Shown here: positions 29,432 through 37,499 of the stretch, piece after piece
Layout of the letters: each line of letters starts with the position of its first letter
Numbering within the stretch: position 1 is the first letter of the stretch
Assembly: GCF_004135975.1 (NCBI RefSeq)
Contig: NZ_CP026538.1
Location: forward strand, 3,224,001-3,288,000
DNA from: Solidesulfovibrio carbinolicus
GTDB taxonomy: Bacteria; Desulfobacterota; Desulfovibrionia; Desulfovibrionales; Desulfovibrionaceae
Direction of reading: 5' to 3'
Length of the DNA: 64,000 nucleotides
Notes under the pieces: model-generated
Seen by the model: only the letters and a program-made list of their open reading frames with translations
What the model was told of the DNA's origin: nothing
The model's database searches: none
Made by a program: the position numbers and the translations under genes

Positions 29432-30190
29432 TTATTCCGTCCCGGCAGCGGGCTTGGCGACATTCGCTCGAGGCAGCGGCCCGGGCGGCAACCGAATGTC
29501 CATGGCGGTCACGGCCTCGCCCCGGGCCTTGGCCGCGTCCACTTTGAGGGACAGTACATGGCCGCCGCGCTTACGGTCCATACTCAAATAATGGAAATGC
29601 CAGCCCGGCGGCGACAGGGCCGGCAGGCCGGACGGAGTGTAAAAGCCGACCAGGGTCCCCTGCTCGTCGGCCAGGGGGAACGTGGCCTGCCGGCTGATCG
29701 CCTCGGCCAGGGGCGGCCAGGGCTTGACCTGGGCCGGGACGCTGCGCACGGTCAGCTTGCCGAAGCGGCCGTCCACACGCACGGCGCACATCTTGGAGGG
29801 ATCGGGCAGCCGGGAAGCCAGAGTGGCGGTCAGGCCCGGCAGATCCAGGCCATCCACCCGGCCGAGATCAATGCTCCCGGCAAAACGCGCCACCTGGGCA
29901 AAAGGCGCGGTCTGTCCCGGCTTGGCCTTGTGCACCACGCCGTCAACAGTGACTTGGTAGACCACGCCGTCCAGGACCACCATCTCGCCGTTTAGGGCGT
30001 CAAAGGTGCCCAGGCCGAAATCGCCCTGGCCGGCCAGGGCCGGCATGGCGATCTGGCCGGCATAGTCGCCGGCCGAGAGCGCCTCGATGGTACCGGTCTG
30101 ATGCAGCGTGGCGGCCGGGAGGCGGCCGGCAAGGCCGAAAACGAGACACAGGACCCAGGCGAGAACCTGTCCCGAAAACCATCGCGGCAT
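29432..30190 (-). CDS. budA: alpha-acetolactate decarboxylase, exported
   Basis: 252 residues from the ATG at 30190, behind GGGGAGGG. A signal peptide (about residues 1-28, VLAWVLCLVFGLAGRLPAA) precedes the enzyme. Family motifs: TGTIEALSAGDYAGQ, GDFGLGTFDALNGEMVVLDG and the zinc site GWHFHYLSMDRKRGGHVL (H-x-H plus GGH). The enzyme converts acetolactate to acetoin and CO2. Export is known for some bacterial homologues and is predicted here from the signal. No acetolactate synthase or butanediol dehydrogenase is adjacent. It lies about 100 bases after the MlaF-like gene. The frame stays open upstream, but the signal peptide and ribosome site fix this start. Confidence 0.9.
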   Translation of the reverse strand: MPRWFSGQVLAWVLCLVFGLAGRLPAATLHQTGTIEALSAGDYAGQIAMPALAGQGDFGLGTFDALNGEMVVLDGVVYQVTVDGVVHKAKPGQTAPFAQVARFAGSIDLGRVDGLDLPGLTATLASRLPDPSKMCAVRVDGRFGKLTVRSVPAQVKPWPPLAEAISRQATFPLADEQGTLVGFYTPSGLPALSPPGWHFHYLSMDRKRGGHVLSLKVDAAKARGEAVTAMDIRLPPGPLPRANVAKPAAGTE

Positions 30191-30290
30191 GGCTGCCCTC
30201 CCCGACGCGCGCCCGGCGGCGCGCCCTGGAAATGTGTTCATCGAAGCGGCAACGTACAGGACCGCAAACCGGACCAGTACGGACATGCCC

Positions 30291-31061
30291 CTAGTCCCGG
30301 TCGTCGCTCTCGTCGAGGTCCGGCTCGGGCTCGCCGGCCAAAAACCGCTGCACGGCCGGATCGTCGCAGTCGCTGATGTCCTTTGGCAGCCCCTGCCAGA
30401 GGATGCGGCCGGCGTCGAGCATGGCCACGTGGCCGGCGATGCCGAACACGTCGGGGATATCGTGGCTGACCAGGACCGCCGTGAAGCCGAACTGGCGGCG
30501 CGACTGGTCGATAAGCGCCAGCACCGAGGCCTTGCGGATGGGATCAAGACCGGTGGTCGGTTCGTCGAAAAGCACCACCCCCGGCTCCGTAACCAGAGCC
30601 CGGGCCAAGGCGACGCGCTTTTGCATGCCGCCGGAAATCTGGGACGGGTACTTGTGCAGGATGCCCGTCAGCTCCAGGCGCTCGGCCATGGCCCCCACCC
30701 GGGCATCCGCCTCGGCCTCGCTTAGGCGCAAGGTCTCGCGCAGGGGCAGGGCAATATTTTGCGACACCGTCATGGAGTCGAAAAGCGCCATGTTTTGAAA
30801 CATATAACTGCACCGGCGACGAAAGGCCCGGCGCTCGTCGCGGCTCATGGCCGACAGCGGCTGACCCTGAAACAGGATGTCGCCGGAGTCCTGGGCCATC
30901 AGCCCGATGATATGCTTGAGCAAAACGCTCTTGCCCTCGCCGGACTTGCCGATAACAGCCGTAACCATGCCCTCGGGCACGACCATGTCCACGCCGCGCA
31001 ACACCGGCTGTCCCTGGAAGGCCTTGGTCAGGCCGCGAATCTCGATCATGGGCTGGGTCAT
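30291..31061 (-). CDS. mlaF: ABC transporter ATPase, MlaF type
   Basis: 256 residues from the ATG at 31061. It has Walker A GKSGEGKSVLLKHI, signature I-S-G-G-M-Q-K-R (the GGM form is typical of the Mla/Ttg2 group), Walker B VVLFDEPTTGLDP and switch VSHD. MlaF drives phospholipid transfer across the periplasm with MlaE (permease) and MlaD. No mlaE or mlaD is beside it; the next gene is the decarboxylase. So the partners are elsewhere or this is an orphan. Family call is strong; role is inferred. Confidence 0.85.
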   Translation of the reverse strand: MTQPMIEIRGLTKAFQGQPVLRGVDMVVPEGMVTAVIGKSGEGKSVLLKHIIGLMAQDSGDILFQGQPLSAMSRDERRAFRRRCSYMFQNMALFDSMTVSQNIALPLRETLRLSEAEADARVGAMAERLELTGILHKYPSQISGGMQKRVALARALVTEPGVVLFDEPTTGLDPIRKASVLALIDQSRRQFGFTAVLVSHDIPDVFGIAGHVAMLDAGRILWQGLPKDISDCDDPAVQRFLAGEPEPDLDESDDRD

Positions 31062-31382
31062 GACGCCTCGTCCGGTAAGAAATTGAGCCGGGTCACTTTG
31101 ACCGCATTCGGCCCCGATGGCAAGGCTGGCCGCCCGGACCGGCGACGGGTCGCCCGACCGGCCCGCTCTGGGCCATGGTCGCCAATAGCCTTGAATGGAT
31201 ACATTTTTAACCACGGCATAGGCCGATTGTTTCCCGCTGGCCTGAGGAGGCGGCACATGGTTTGCAAATATCCCGGAAGCCGGCAAAATCCGCCCGCCTC
31301 CTGGGACGGCCTTGTATCCGCCCGCGATCAGGGATAAAATGAAACGGTCGGCCCCACGAGGCCTTTCGGAGAACACCACCCC
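31062..31382. other. divergent intergenic region before neuB
   Basis: 320 bases. It contains a short ORF with a strong ribosome site (31257-31337) and an AT patch with TTGAAT (near 31190) that could be part of a plus-strand promoter. The rest is GC-rich without clear signals. Confidence 0.5.
31257..31337 (+). CDS. possible 26-residue leader peptide upstream of neuB
   Basis: ATG at 31257, with GAGGAGG at 7-base spacing, starts 26 codons ending in TAA at 31337. Its TAA is followed directly by AATG. The peptide (MVCKYPGSRQNPPASWDG...) is not hydrophobic and matches nothing known. The strong ribosome site makes translation likely. It may be an upstream ORF affecting neuB, 45 bases downstream. 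Confidence 0.35.
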   Translation: MVCKYPGSRQNPPASWDGLVSARDQG

Positions 31383-32498
31383 ATGCCCACCGCCCCGATC
31401 ATCCGCCTGCGCAGCGGCCACGCCGTCGGTCCGGGTTGCCCGGCCCTTCTCGTGGCCGAAATCGGCAACAACCACCAAGGCAGCCTGGAGACCGCCCGGC
31501 GCATGGTGCGCGCCGCCGCCGCAAGCGGCGCCGACGCCGTCAAATTTCAAAAGCGCGACATGGGGGCGCTTTTCACCCGGGCCGGCCTGGACGCGCCTTA
31601 TGGCGGCCCCAACAGCTTCGGCGACACCTACGGCCGCCACCGGGCCGCCCTGGAGCTGCCCGGCCAGGCCCTGGCTGAACTCAAGACCCTGGCCGAATCC
31701 CTGGGACTGACCTTTTTCGCCTCGGCCTGGGACGCCCCGAGCCTGCGCCTTTTGACCGACCTTGGCGTGGAGCTGCTGAAAATCCCCTCGGCCGATCTGG
31801 TCAACCTGCCGCTTATGCGCCAGGCCGGCGCGACCGGCCTACCGGTGGTCATCTCCACCGGCATGAGCCAGCTTGCCGACATCGACGCCGCCGTGGCCAC
31901 GCTTAAGCAAACCACCGACCGCATCATCATTTTGCACTGCAACAGCTCCTACCCCTGCCCGGACGAGCAGGTGGGGCTGCCGGTGATGGATCTGCTGCGC
32001 CGCCGCTACGAGCTGCCGGTGGGCTATTCCGGCCACGAGCAGGGCCTTGGCCCCACCGTCGCCGCAACGGCCTTTGCTCCGGTCATCATCGAACGGCATT
32101 TCACCCTGGACCGGGAGCTGCCCGGCACGGACCACAAGGCTTCGCTGCCCCCGGACGCCTTTGCCGCCATGGCCGCCATGGTGCGCCAGGCCGAGGCGGC
32201 CATGCGGGTTTCGCGCAAGCAGGTGTTTGCCGGCGAGGCGGCGGCGGCGGCCAAGCTGCGCAAGTCCCTGGTCTACGCCCGGGATCTGCCGGCCGGCCAT
32301 GTGCTTGGCCCCGAGGACGTGGCCTGCAAGTGTCCGGGCGACGGGCTGTCGCCGGTGGCCTACGATCTGGTGGTCGGCGGACGGCTTCTCGCCAAGGTCC
32401 GCCAGGACGAGGCTGTGCGGTTCGACGTCCTGGCCCTGCCCGAGCGGCCCAAGCCCGAAGACGACGCCCAAACGGCCAAAGCCATTTCCGGTTTCTAG
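31383..32498 (+). CDS. neuB: sialic acid / pseudaminic acid synthase (NeuB family)
   Basis: 371 residues. The NeuB TIM barrel covers about 1-280: LLVAEIGNNHQGSLETARRM, DAVKFQKRDM, LLKIPSADLVNLPL, VVISTGMSQLADIDAAV, ILHCNSSYPC, VGYSGHEQGL, VIIERHFTLDRELPGTDHKAS. A C-terminal SAF (antifreeze-like) domain (about 290-355) follows. It condenses phosphoenolpyruvate with an N-acetylated hexose to give a nine-carbon sugar acid. Which sugar (sialic, legionaminic or pseudaminic) cannot be told, and no partner genes are in the window. Such sugars often decorate flagellin or O-antigen. Its stop TAG is also the first three bases of a MITE-like element. Confidence 0.9.
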   Translation: MPTAPIIRLRSGHAVGPGCPALLVAEIGNNHQGSLETARRMVRAAAASGADAVKFQKRDMGALFTRAGLDAPYGGPNSFGDTYGRHRAALELPGQALAELKTLAESLGLTFFASAWDAPSLRLLTDLGVELLKIPSADLVNLPLMRQAGATGLPVVISTGMSQLADIDAAVATLKQTTDRIIILHCNSSYPCPDEQVGLPVMDLLRRRYELPVGYSGHEQGLGPTVAATAFAPVIIERHFTLDRELPGTDHKASLPPDAFAAMAAMVRQAEAAMRVSRKQVFAGEAAAAAKLRKSLVYARDLPAGHVLGPEDVACKCPGDGLSPVAYDLVVGGRLLAKVRQDEAVRFDVLALPERPKPEDDAQTAKAISGF

Positions 32499-32601
32499 TG
32501 TCGCGTCCGCGAAAACGTATATGGTGCTTTGTAGTCAACGAGCTAAAACCATTTATTTTTCTTAAAAAATACTATCGTATTTTTTAAGGGACGCGACTCT
32601 A
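32496..32601. mobile_element. 106-bp MITE-like element
   Basis: Ends are TAGTGTCGCGTCC (32496-32508) and GGACGCGACTCTA (32589-32601), an inverted repeat matching at 12 of 13 positions, and each edge carries the dinucleotide TA. The right half holds a 12-bp AT-rich palindrome CTTAAAAAATAC-TATC-GTATTTTTTAAG (32561-32588). No coding capacity. Short TIRs and TA edges resemble IS630/Tc1-type MITEs. The left TAG is the stop codon of neuB. Confidence 0.6.
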
Positions 32602-32668
32602 ATCGCACCCTCGACCAGAAGAAGCAGGCGCGATTTTCGCTGGCAACAGACAAAACCCACTAATTTTA

Positions 32669-32692
32669 CTTAAAACACTTCGTATTTTTTAG
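32669..32692. repeat. degenerate AT-rich palindrome, copy C
   Basis: CTTAAAACAC-TTC-GTATTTTTTAG, with flanking ACAAAACCCACTAATTTTA resembling the left neighbour of the palindrome at 32561 (CTAAAACCATTTATTTTT). Reads as a decayed copy of the same element next to a GCCTCC repeat. Confidence 0.5.
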
Positions 32693-32694
32693 TT

Positions 32695-32733
32695 GGGGGG
32701 TCCGGGGGCCTCAGGCCCCCGGCCGCCGGAGGC
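32695..32733 (-). repeat. GCCTCC palindromic element, copy 4
   Basis: GGGGGGTCCGGGGGCCTCAGG then CCCCCGGCCGCCGGAGGC. Reversed relative to transcription of the flanking plus-strand genes; ends 37 bases before the GT2 start. Confidence 0.88.
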
Positions 32734-32770
32734 ATTCTTCCTTTTCCTCCCACCCACACTGTAGGTCACC

Positions 32771-33583
32771 ATGGCCCTGGCAACCATTGTCATTCCGACT
32801 TTCAATCAGGCCGCCTATCTGCCGGCCTGCGTGGACCGTTGTCTGTTCCAGACCCACGAGGAGCTGGAACTGATCATCGTGGACGGCGGCTCGGACGACG
32901 GCACCAAGGATTTCCTCGACGCCCTGCCCGGCCACATCGGCGGCGCGTATGCCGAGCCGGTGGTCCGCATGGACGCCAGCGGCAACGTCGTGCGCGAGCG
33001 CGTGCTGACCTATCCGCAAAACCGGCGGGTGGAGATCGTGCGCTTCGAGCACGACATCGGCCCGACGCGCACCTACAACGAGGGTCTGGCCCGGGCGCGG
33101 GGGGAATACTGCACCTACGTGCCGGGCGACGACCTGCCCTACCCGCACATGATCGAGGAGCTGGCCGAGGCTTTGGAGCGCACGGGCGCGGACTTCGCCT
33201 ACGCCGATCAGGATGTGGTGGAGGACGACGGTCGGGTCTATCGCCGCATGACCTTCCCGGAATTTGATTTCAAGGCCTGCCTGGCCGACTGGTATCACCT
33301 GGGCGTGTGCAGGCTCTACCGCGCCCGTCTCCACGAGACCGTGGGACTCATGGACGAGGCGTTTGGCAGCGCCAACGACTACGATCACTATTTGCGCTTC
33401 GCCATGGCCGGGGCGCGGTTCGTCCATGTGCCGCGCGTGCTCTACGGCGTGCGCCGCCATGGGCCGGCGCGGCCCACGGGCCAGCACACGCCCTCGCGCT
33501 ACGCCAATCTCCTGGCCGAGTCCTGCCGGCTGGCCCAGCGGGCCAGGGATTTCCTGCGCGAAAAGGAAGCGGGCCGGCCATGA
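32771..33583 (+). CDS. glycosyltransferase family 2
   Basis: 270 residues. The GT-A fold starts TIVIPTFNQAAYLPACVDRC, then LIIVDGGSDDGTKDFLDAL, EHDIGPTRTYNEGLARARGE and Y-V-P-G-D-D-L-P as the DxD-type metal site. LHETVGLMDEAFGSANDYDH is the acceptor-side motif. It transfers a sugar from a nucleotide donor to an unknown acceptor, probably a surface glycan. The ATG follows TAGGT. Its stop overlaps the next gene's start (ATGA), so the two are translated together. Confidence 0.88.
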   Translation: MALATIVIPTFNQAAYLPACVDRCLFQTHEELELIIVDGGSDDGTKDFLDALPGHIGGAYAEPVVRMDASGNVVRERVLTYPQNRRVEIVRFEHDIGPTRTYNEGLARARGEYCTYVPGDDLPYPHMIEELAEALERTGADFAYADQDVVEDDGRVYRRMTFPEFDFKACLADWYHLGVCRLYRARLHETVGLMDEAFGSANDYDHYLRFAMAGARFVHVPRVLYGVRRHGPARPTGQHTPSRYANLLAESCRLAQRARDFLREKEAGRP

Positions 33584-34851
33584 GCGCCGACTGGGTCCGG
33601 CTGGCCCCGGACACGCCGGCCGCCCACGCGGCCCTGAAGCAGGCCCGGGAGCTGACCCGGGCCGGGGACCATGCCCTGGCCCTGGACGTGCTGGCCGGGC
33701 CGGCGGTCCGGGGAACGCCTCTGGGCCGGCTGCTGCGGGCCGATCTGCTCCTGGCCCTGGGCCGGGCCGAGGCGGCTTTGGCGGCGACCGAGGCCGTGGC
33801 CCGGGAGCACGGCGGCACCGGCCAGGGACTGCTTTGCGCCGGCCAGGCCCGGCTGGCCCTGGGCGACCGGGCGGGCGCGGCCGAGGCCTTTGCCCGGGCC
33901 GGCGCGGCCGATCCCGGACGCATCGCCGCCCGGGTCAACGCCGTGGCCCTGGCCGGGCCGCCCGCTTCCCTTGCCCCGGCGTCGCGGCCGGCCGTGGCCG
34001 TCACCAGCCTGCCGCCCACGGCCGGGCAACGCTGCCGGCAGGCGCTAGCTTCCTGGAGAGCGGCCGGATTTGCGACCATTGTGTCGGTCAACGCGGATGC
34101 AGAGATCGCCGCCCTGGCCGAGCGTTTCCCGGATGTGGCCTTTGTCGCGGCCCGGGAGACGGCCAAGGCCCATTACGGGCGGGCCTGCCCGGCCGTGGGT
34201 GAACTGCTCGCCGCCGGGGCGGAGGTCGGCGCGCCGGCCGTGGCCGTGCTCAACGCCGACATTGTGCTGGCCGCCGGGGCGGATTTCGCCGCCCGACTGG
34301 CCACGGCGGCGCGCGGCGGGCTGGTGGCCGCTTGTCGGGTGGACGTGGGGCCGGACGCGCCGGGGCAGCCCCGGCCGGCGTTTTCGTATTACTATGATGT
34401 CGGTTTCGATCTGTGCGCCGTGGACGCGGCCTACGCCGATCGCCCGGAGCTGGAAGGCTTCTGGCTGGGGCTGCCCTGGTGGGACTACGCCCTGCCCCTG
34501 GCCGTGGCCCGGGCCGGGGGGACGCCGCGCTTTTGCGCCGCGCCCGTCCTTGTCCATGCCGCCCATGGAGCGGCCTGGTCCCACCGGGGCTTTCTGGCCC
34601 TGGGCCGGCGTTTCGCCGGCCGTTTCTGGCCGGGCATGGCGGAGGAACTGCTGGGCGGCTGCGGCCTGGTGGCCGACGCCGGCCCGGAAGCCTGGCTGGC
34701 CGCCCTGGGCGGCCGCGTGGCCGGCCTCATACGGCACGCCCCGGACGCCGGCCTGTGGGATCGGGTGGGCTTTTGCCCCCACGACCCGGCCTATGCCGCG
34801 TCCGCCCCGGCGCTCACCCAAGTCGATCCCGACGCTACCCCGCCTCGTTAA
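33580..34851 (+). CDS. helical-repeat protein with glycosyltransferase-like domain
   Basis: 423 residues from an ATG at 33580 overlapping the GT2 stop. Residues 1-125 are Ala/Leu/Gly-rich helices with TPR-like periodicity (LLRADLLLALGRAEAALAATE, GLLCAGQARLALGDRAGAAE). Residues about 135-400 look like a GT-A-type fold: FATIVSVNADAEIAAL, VLNADIVLAAGADFA and FWLGLPWWDYALPLAV, but lack a clear DxD. It is built like the TPR-GT2 gene at 9124. It may be an active transferase or a partner of the gene before it. Function is inferred. Confidence 0.6.
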   Translation: MSADWVRLAPDTPAAHAALKQARELTRAGDHALALDVLAGPAVRGTPLGRLLRADLLLALGRAEAALAATEAVAREHGGTGQGLLCAGQARLALGDRAGAAEAFARAGAADPGRIAARVNAVALAGPPASLAPASRPAVAVTSLPPTAGQRCRQALASWRAAGFATIVSVNADAEIAALAERFPDVAFVAARETAKAHYGRACPAVGELLAAGAEVGAPAVAVLNADIVLAAGADFAARLATAARGGLVAACRVDVGPDAPGQPRPAFSYYYDVGFDLCAVDAAYADRPELEGFWLGLPWWDYALPLAVARAGGTPRFCAAPVLVHAAHGAAWSHRGFLALGRRFAGRFWPGMAEELLGGCGLVADAGPEAWLAALGGRVAGLIRHAPDAGLWDRVGFCPHDPAYAASAPALTQVDPDATPPR

Positions 34852-34868
34852 ATCACGCTGCTCCCCCT

Positions 34869-37307
34869 TTACCCATTTTCTCCATTCGGGGGGTCTGGGG
34901 GCCTCAGGCCCCCAGCCGCCGGAGGCATCCTCTCCTCCTTCTCCCCCACTCCCTCTCCACCCACGCGGCGTTCACTGGGGTCGCCGGGCAGGCCCAGGGG
35001 GTTGCGGCGGTCACGCACCAGGGAGTTGCCCTGACGCGATTTGGCGAATTTCTTGACGGCAGCCGCGCGCTGGCCGAGCTCGTCCATGGTGACGGCCACG
35101 GCAAAGGCGCAGTCGATGACGCCCATGGAGACGGTGAGCAAGCCAAAACGCCCCAGCCGTCCGTCGCGGCCCTGGCCTTCAATGTAGCCGCGCTCCCGGT
35201 CCTCGGGACCGTAGAGGGCCGGCGAAGCGGCGGCGAAGGCGTCGATGGCCGCCCGGCAGACCGGCTCCACGGTGTCGCAGGCGCATAAAAGCACGAAGTC
35301 GTCGCCGCCGACGTGGCCCAGGAAATCGTCCTCGCCGCCCTTGGAGGCCAGGGCTTCGGCCAGGATGCGGGCGGTCATGAGGATGGCTTTGTCGCCGTTC
35401 TGGAAGCCGTAGACGTCGTTGAAGACCTTGAAGTTGTCGAGATCGACGTAGACCAGGCAGGCCGGAGTGCCGACCACGGCGCGGCGGGCGATCTCGCGCT
35501 CGATGGCCACGTTGCCGGGCAGGCCGGTCAGCGGGTTGGCCCCCTTGGCCATCTCGACCTGAACGCAGGCCAGGGCGTCGAGGATTTTTTGCACCGACAC
35601 GATGCCCGAGAGCCGGCCCCGGCAGGTGACCAGGATGGGGTCGTAGAGCTTGTCGCGATCCCGGGCCATGGCCGCCTGGGCAGCCACTTCCACGGGGGTG
35701 TCCCATTCCACGGCCAGGCATTGGGGGTCCATGATACGGCTAACGTCGCGGCGGGAAAACAGGGCCAGCCCGTACTGGGAGCTGAGCAGCCGGTCGAGGT
35801 GGTGGCTCATGATGAGGCCCTCGGGACGGCCATCGCGCACCACCACCACGGCCTGGGCCGCCTCGTCGGCGTCGAAGAAGCGTTTGACCTCGCCGACCTG
35901 GGCGTCGTGGGGCACCTGGTTCGGCCGTTCGGCCAGATCGCTTATGGGCGAGGCGCACTTGAGGCCGTCCACGGCCTGGTTGGAGCCGGACACGATGGCC
36001 AGGCGCACGTCCTCGGCCGGCGTGGCCGGAACCGTCGCCGGCCGGCCGAGGAAATACCCCTGGCCGAAATGCGCGCCCAGGCGGATGAGGCAGGCCAGCT
36101 CCGATTCGGTCTCGATGCCCTCGGCCACGATGCGGCAGCCGATTTTCTCGGCAAAGGCCAGCATGGTTTCCAAAAGCGCCCGCTTGACCGGGTTGGCGTC
36201 GATGCCGCGCACCAGGGACATGTCGATCTTCATGAAATCGGGTTTGATCTCGGCGATGGAGGCCAGGCCGGAATAGCCGGTGCCCACGTCGTCCACGGCC
36301 ACGCCATAACCGGCGTCGCGGTAGTGGGCCAGGGTGCGGTGGAAGAGGTTGAAATCCTTGACGCTGTGGCGTTCGGTGATCTCCAGCACCACGTCGCGCG
36401 GCTCCATGCCGTACTTGTCCAGAAGCTTTCGGGTCTCGCCCGGGGTAAACGCCGGGTCGAGCATGGTGCGGGGGTGGATGTTGCAAAAAAGCCTGGCCCC
36501 TTCCTGGCGGGCCGAAAACCCGCCGATGGCCGCCTCGCGGCAGGCCTTTTCCAGGGCGAACACCGAGGCGGATTCCTCGGCGAAATCGAACAGCATGGCC
36601 GGCGAGGCAAAGACGCTCTCAGCCGGCCCCCGGGCCAGGGCCTCCCAGGCGAACACCGTGCCGCTTCGCAGATTGACGATGGGCTGGTAGACCGCCCGCA
36701 CCCGGCCGAGTTCGAGGATCTCGCGGAATTCGCGCTGCATGGGCGAGGCGCATTTGCCGGCCTCGCTGCGGGCCAGCCGGGAGGCCTCGGCCAGGGCCGA
36801 GGCCAGGGCCATATCCAGGCCGCCCGCGCCGCCGAGCACCAGGGCCGCGCCGCCGCGCAGCTCCATCTCCTGGCCGGTCAGGCGCATGGCCTCAACCCGA
36901 AGCCGCCCCCGAACCTCCAGGCGCAGTCCCGCCGTGGTGCGTTCCAGGGCGTCGAGCGCCGCCCCGTTGCCGCCGACAACCAGGAGCGCCCGACCAGGGT
37001 CCAGGCGTTCGACCAGGCAGACCGGCAGCGCCGACAAACGGGCCGAGGCCACGGCCCGAACCTCGCGCTCCAGGGCATCGCCCAAAGCTTCGGCGACCTC
37101 CGGGCGGACCAGGCGTCGCATCAGGGAAAAATCCTGGATTTCGAGCAAAACGACCCCAAGGGCCCCGCCAATGCCCATATGGCCGGCCACCTGGGCCCGG
37201 CGTTTGCCCCGCAGCAGTTGCGGAGCCTGGGCAACGGGAGCGGCTGCTCCCTCGGGGATGAAACGCTGTTCGAAGCGCGGCGAAAACTGCATAAACGTCC
37301 TGAGCAT
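34869..37307 (-). CDS. EAL-CBS-GGDEF cyclic-di-GMP protein
   Basis: 812 residues. Residues 45-170 look like a decayed GGDEF-like fold. EAL domain about 203-440 with EALAR at 223, CNIHPRTM, ETER (LEITERH near 309), VDDVGTGYSG near 340, KIDMS and AEGIET near 395: catalytic set complete. CBS pair about 470-595 (PVEVAAQAAMARDRDKLYDP). GGDEF domain about 590-770 with VYVDLDNFKVFND and HVGGDDF, a GGDDF variant of the active site. It probably makes or degrades c-di-GMP under control of a nucleotide bound at CBS. The last 19 residues (from MPPAAGGLRPP) are encoded by copy 5 of the GCCTCC repeat. Confidence 0.9.
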   Translation of the reverse strand: MLRTFMQFSPRFEQRFIPEGAAAPVAQAPQLLRGKRRAQVAGHMGIGGALGVVLLEIQDFSLMRRLVRPEVAEALGDALEREVRAVASARLSALPVCLVERLDPGRALLVVGGNGAALDALERTTAGLRLEVRGRLRVEAMRLTGQEMELRGGAALVLGGAGGLDMALASALAEASRLARSEAGKCASPMQREFREILELGRVRAVYQPIVNLRSGTVFAWEALARGPAESVFASPAMLFDFAEESASVFALEKACREAAIGGFSARQEGARLFCNIHPRTMLDPAFTPGETRKLLDKYGMEPRDVVLEITERHSVKDFNLFHRTLAHYRDAGYGVAVDDVGTGYSGLASIAEIKPDFMKIDMSLVRGIDANPVKRALLETMLAFAEKIGCRIVAEGIETESELACLIRLGAHFGQGYFLGRPATVPATPAEDVRLAIVSGSNQAVDGLKCASPISDLAERPNQVPHDAQVGEVKRFFDADEAAQAVVVVRDGRPEGLIMSHHLDRLLSSQYGLALFSRRDVSRIMDPQCLAVEWDTPVEVAAQAAMARDRDKLYDPILVTCRGRLSGIVSVQKILDALACVQVEMAKGANPLTGLPGNVAIEREIARRAVVGTPACLVYVDLDNFKVFNDVYGFQNGDKAILMTARILAEALASKGGEDDFLGHVGGDDFVLLCACDTVEPVCRAAIDAFAAASPALYGPEDRERGYIEGQGRDGRLGRFGLLTVSMGVIDCAFAVAVTMDELGQRAAAVKKFAKSRQGNSLVRDRRNPLGLPGDPSERRVGGEGVGEKEERMPPAAGGLRPPDPPNGENG
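34888..34926 (-). repeat. GCCTCC palindromic element, copy 5 (inside a coding region)
   Basis: GGGGGGTCTGGGGGCCTCAGG then CCCCCAGCCGCCGGAGGC, fully inside the 3' end of the EAL-CBS-GGDEF gene, in frame as M-P-P-A-A-G-G-L-R-P-P-D-P-P. Oriented with that gene. Confidence 0.9.
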
Positions 37308-37499
37308 GGCTGCCTCGATGTTGGCCCGGCCAAGGGGCGGCCGAACGCCCTGCTTTATCCTGGCCGCCGCCAGGCGCCGGCCGCGTCCGACCGACGTTTT
37401 CGCGACGATTGCGTGACGCGCGCTTCCCGTAATTCGCGATCACGGCGTCATCACGACATAAGCTTGCCACTCCCCCGGCCCTCGCCTAGACTTCCGCCC

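Noticed and set aside
31062-31640. N-terminal extension of the MlaF-like ATPase across the divergent region into neuB
   Set aside because: Antisense to neuB and without ABC motifs; Walker A lies at the usual distance from the ATG at 31061.
35313-37499. In-frame upstream extension of the GT4 gene
   Set aside because: Lies entirely opposite the EAL-CBS-GGDEF gene and lacks any motif; the ATG at 37500 fits the family start.
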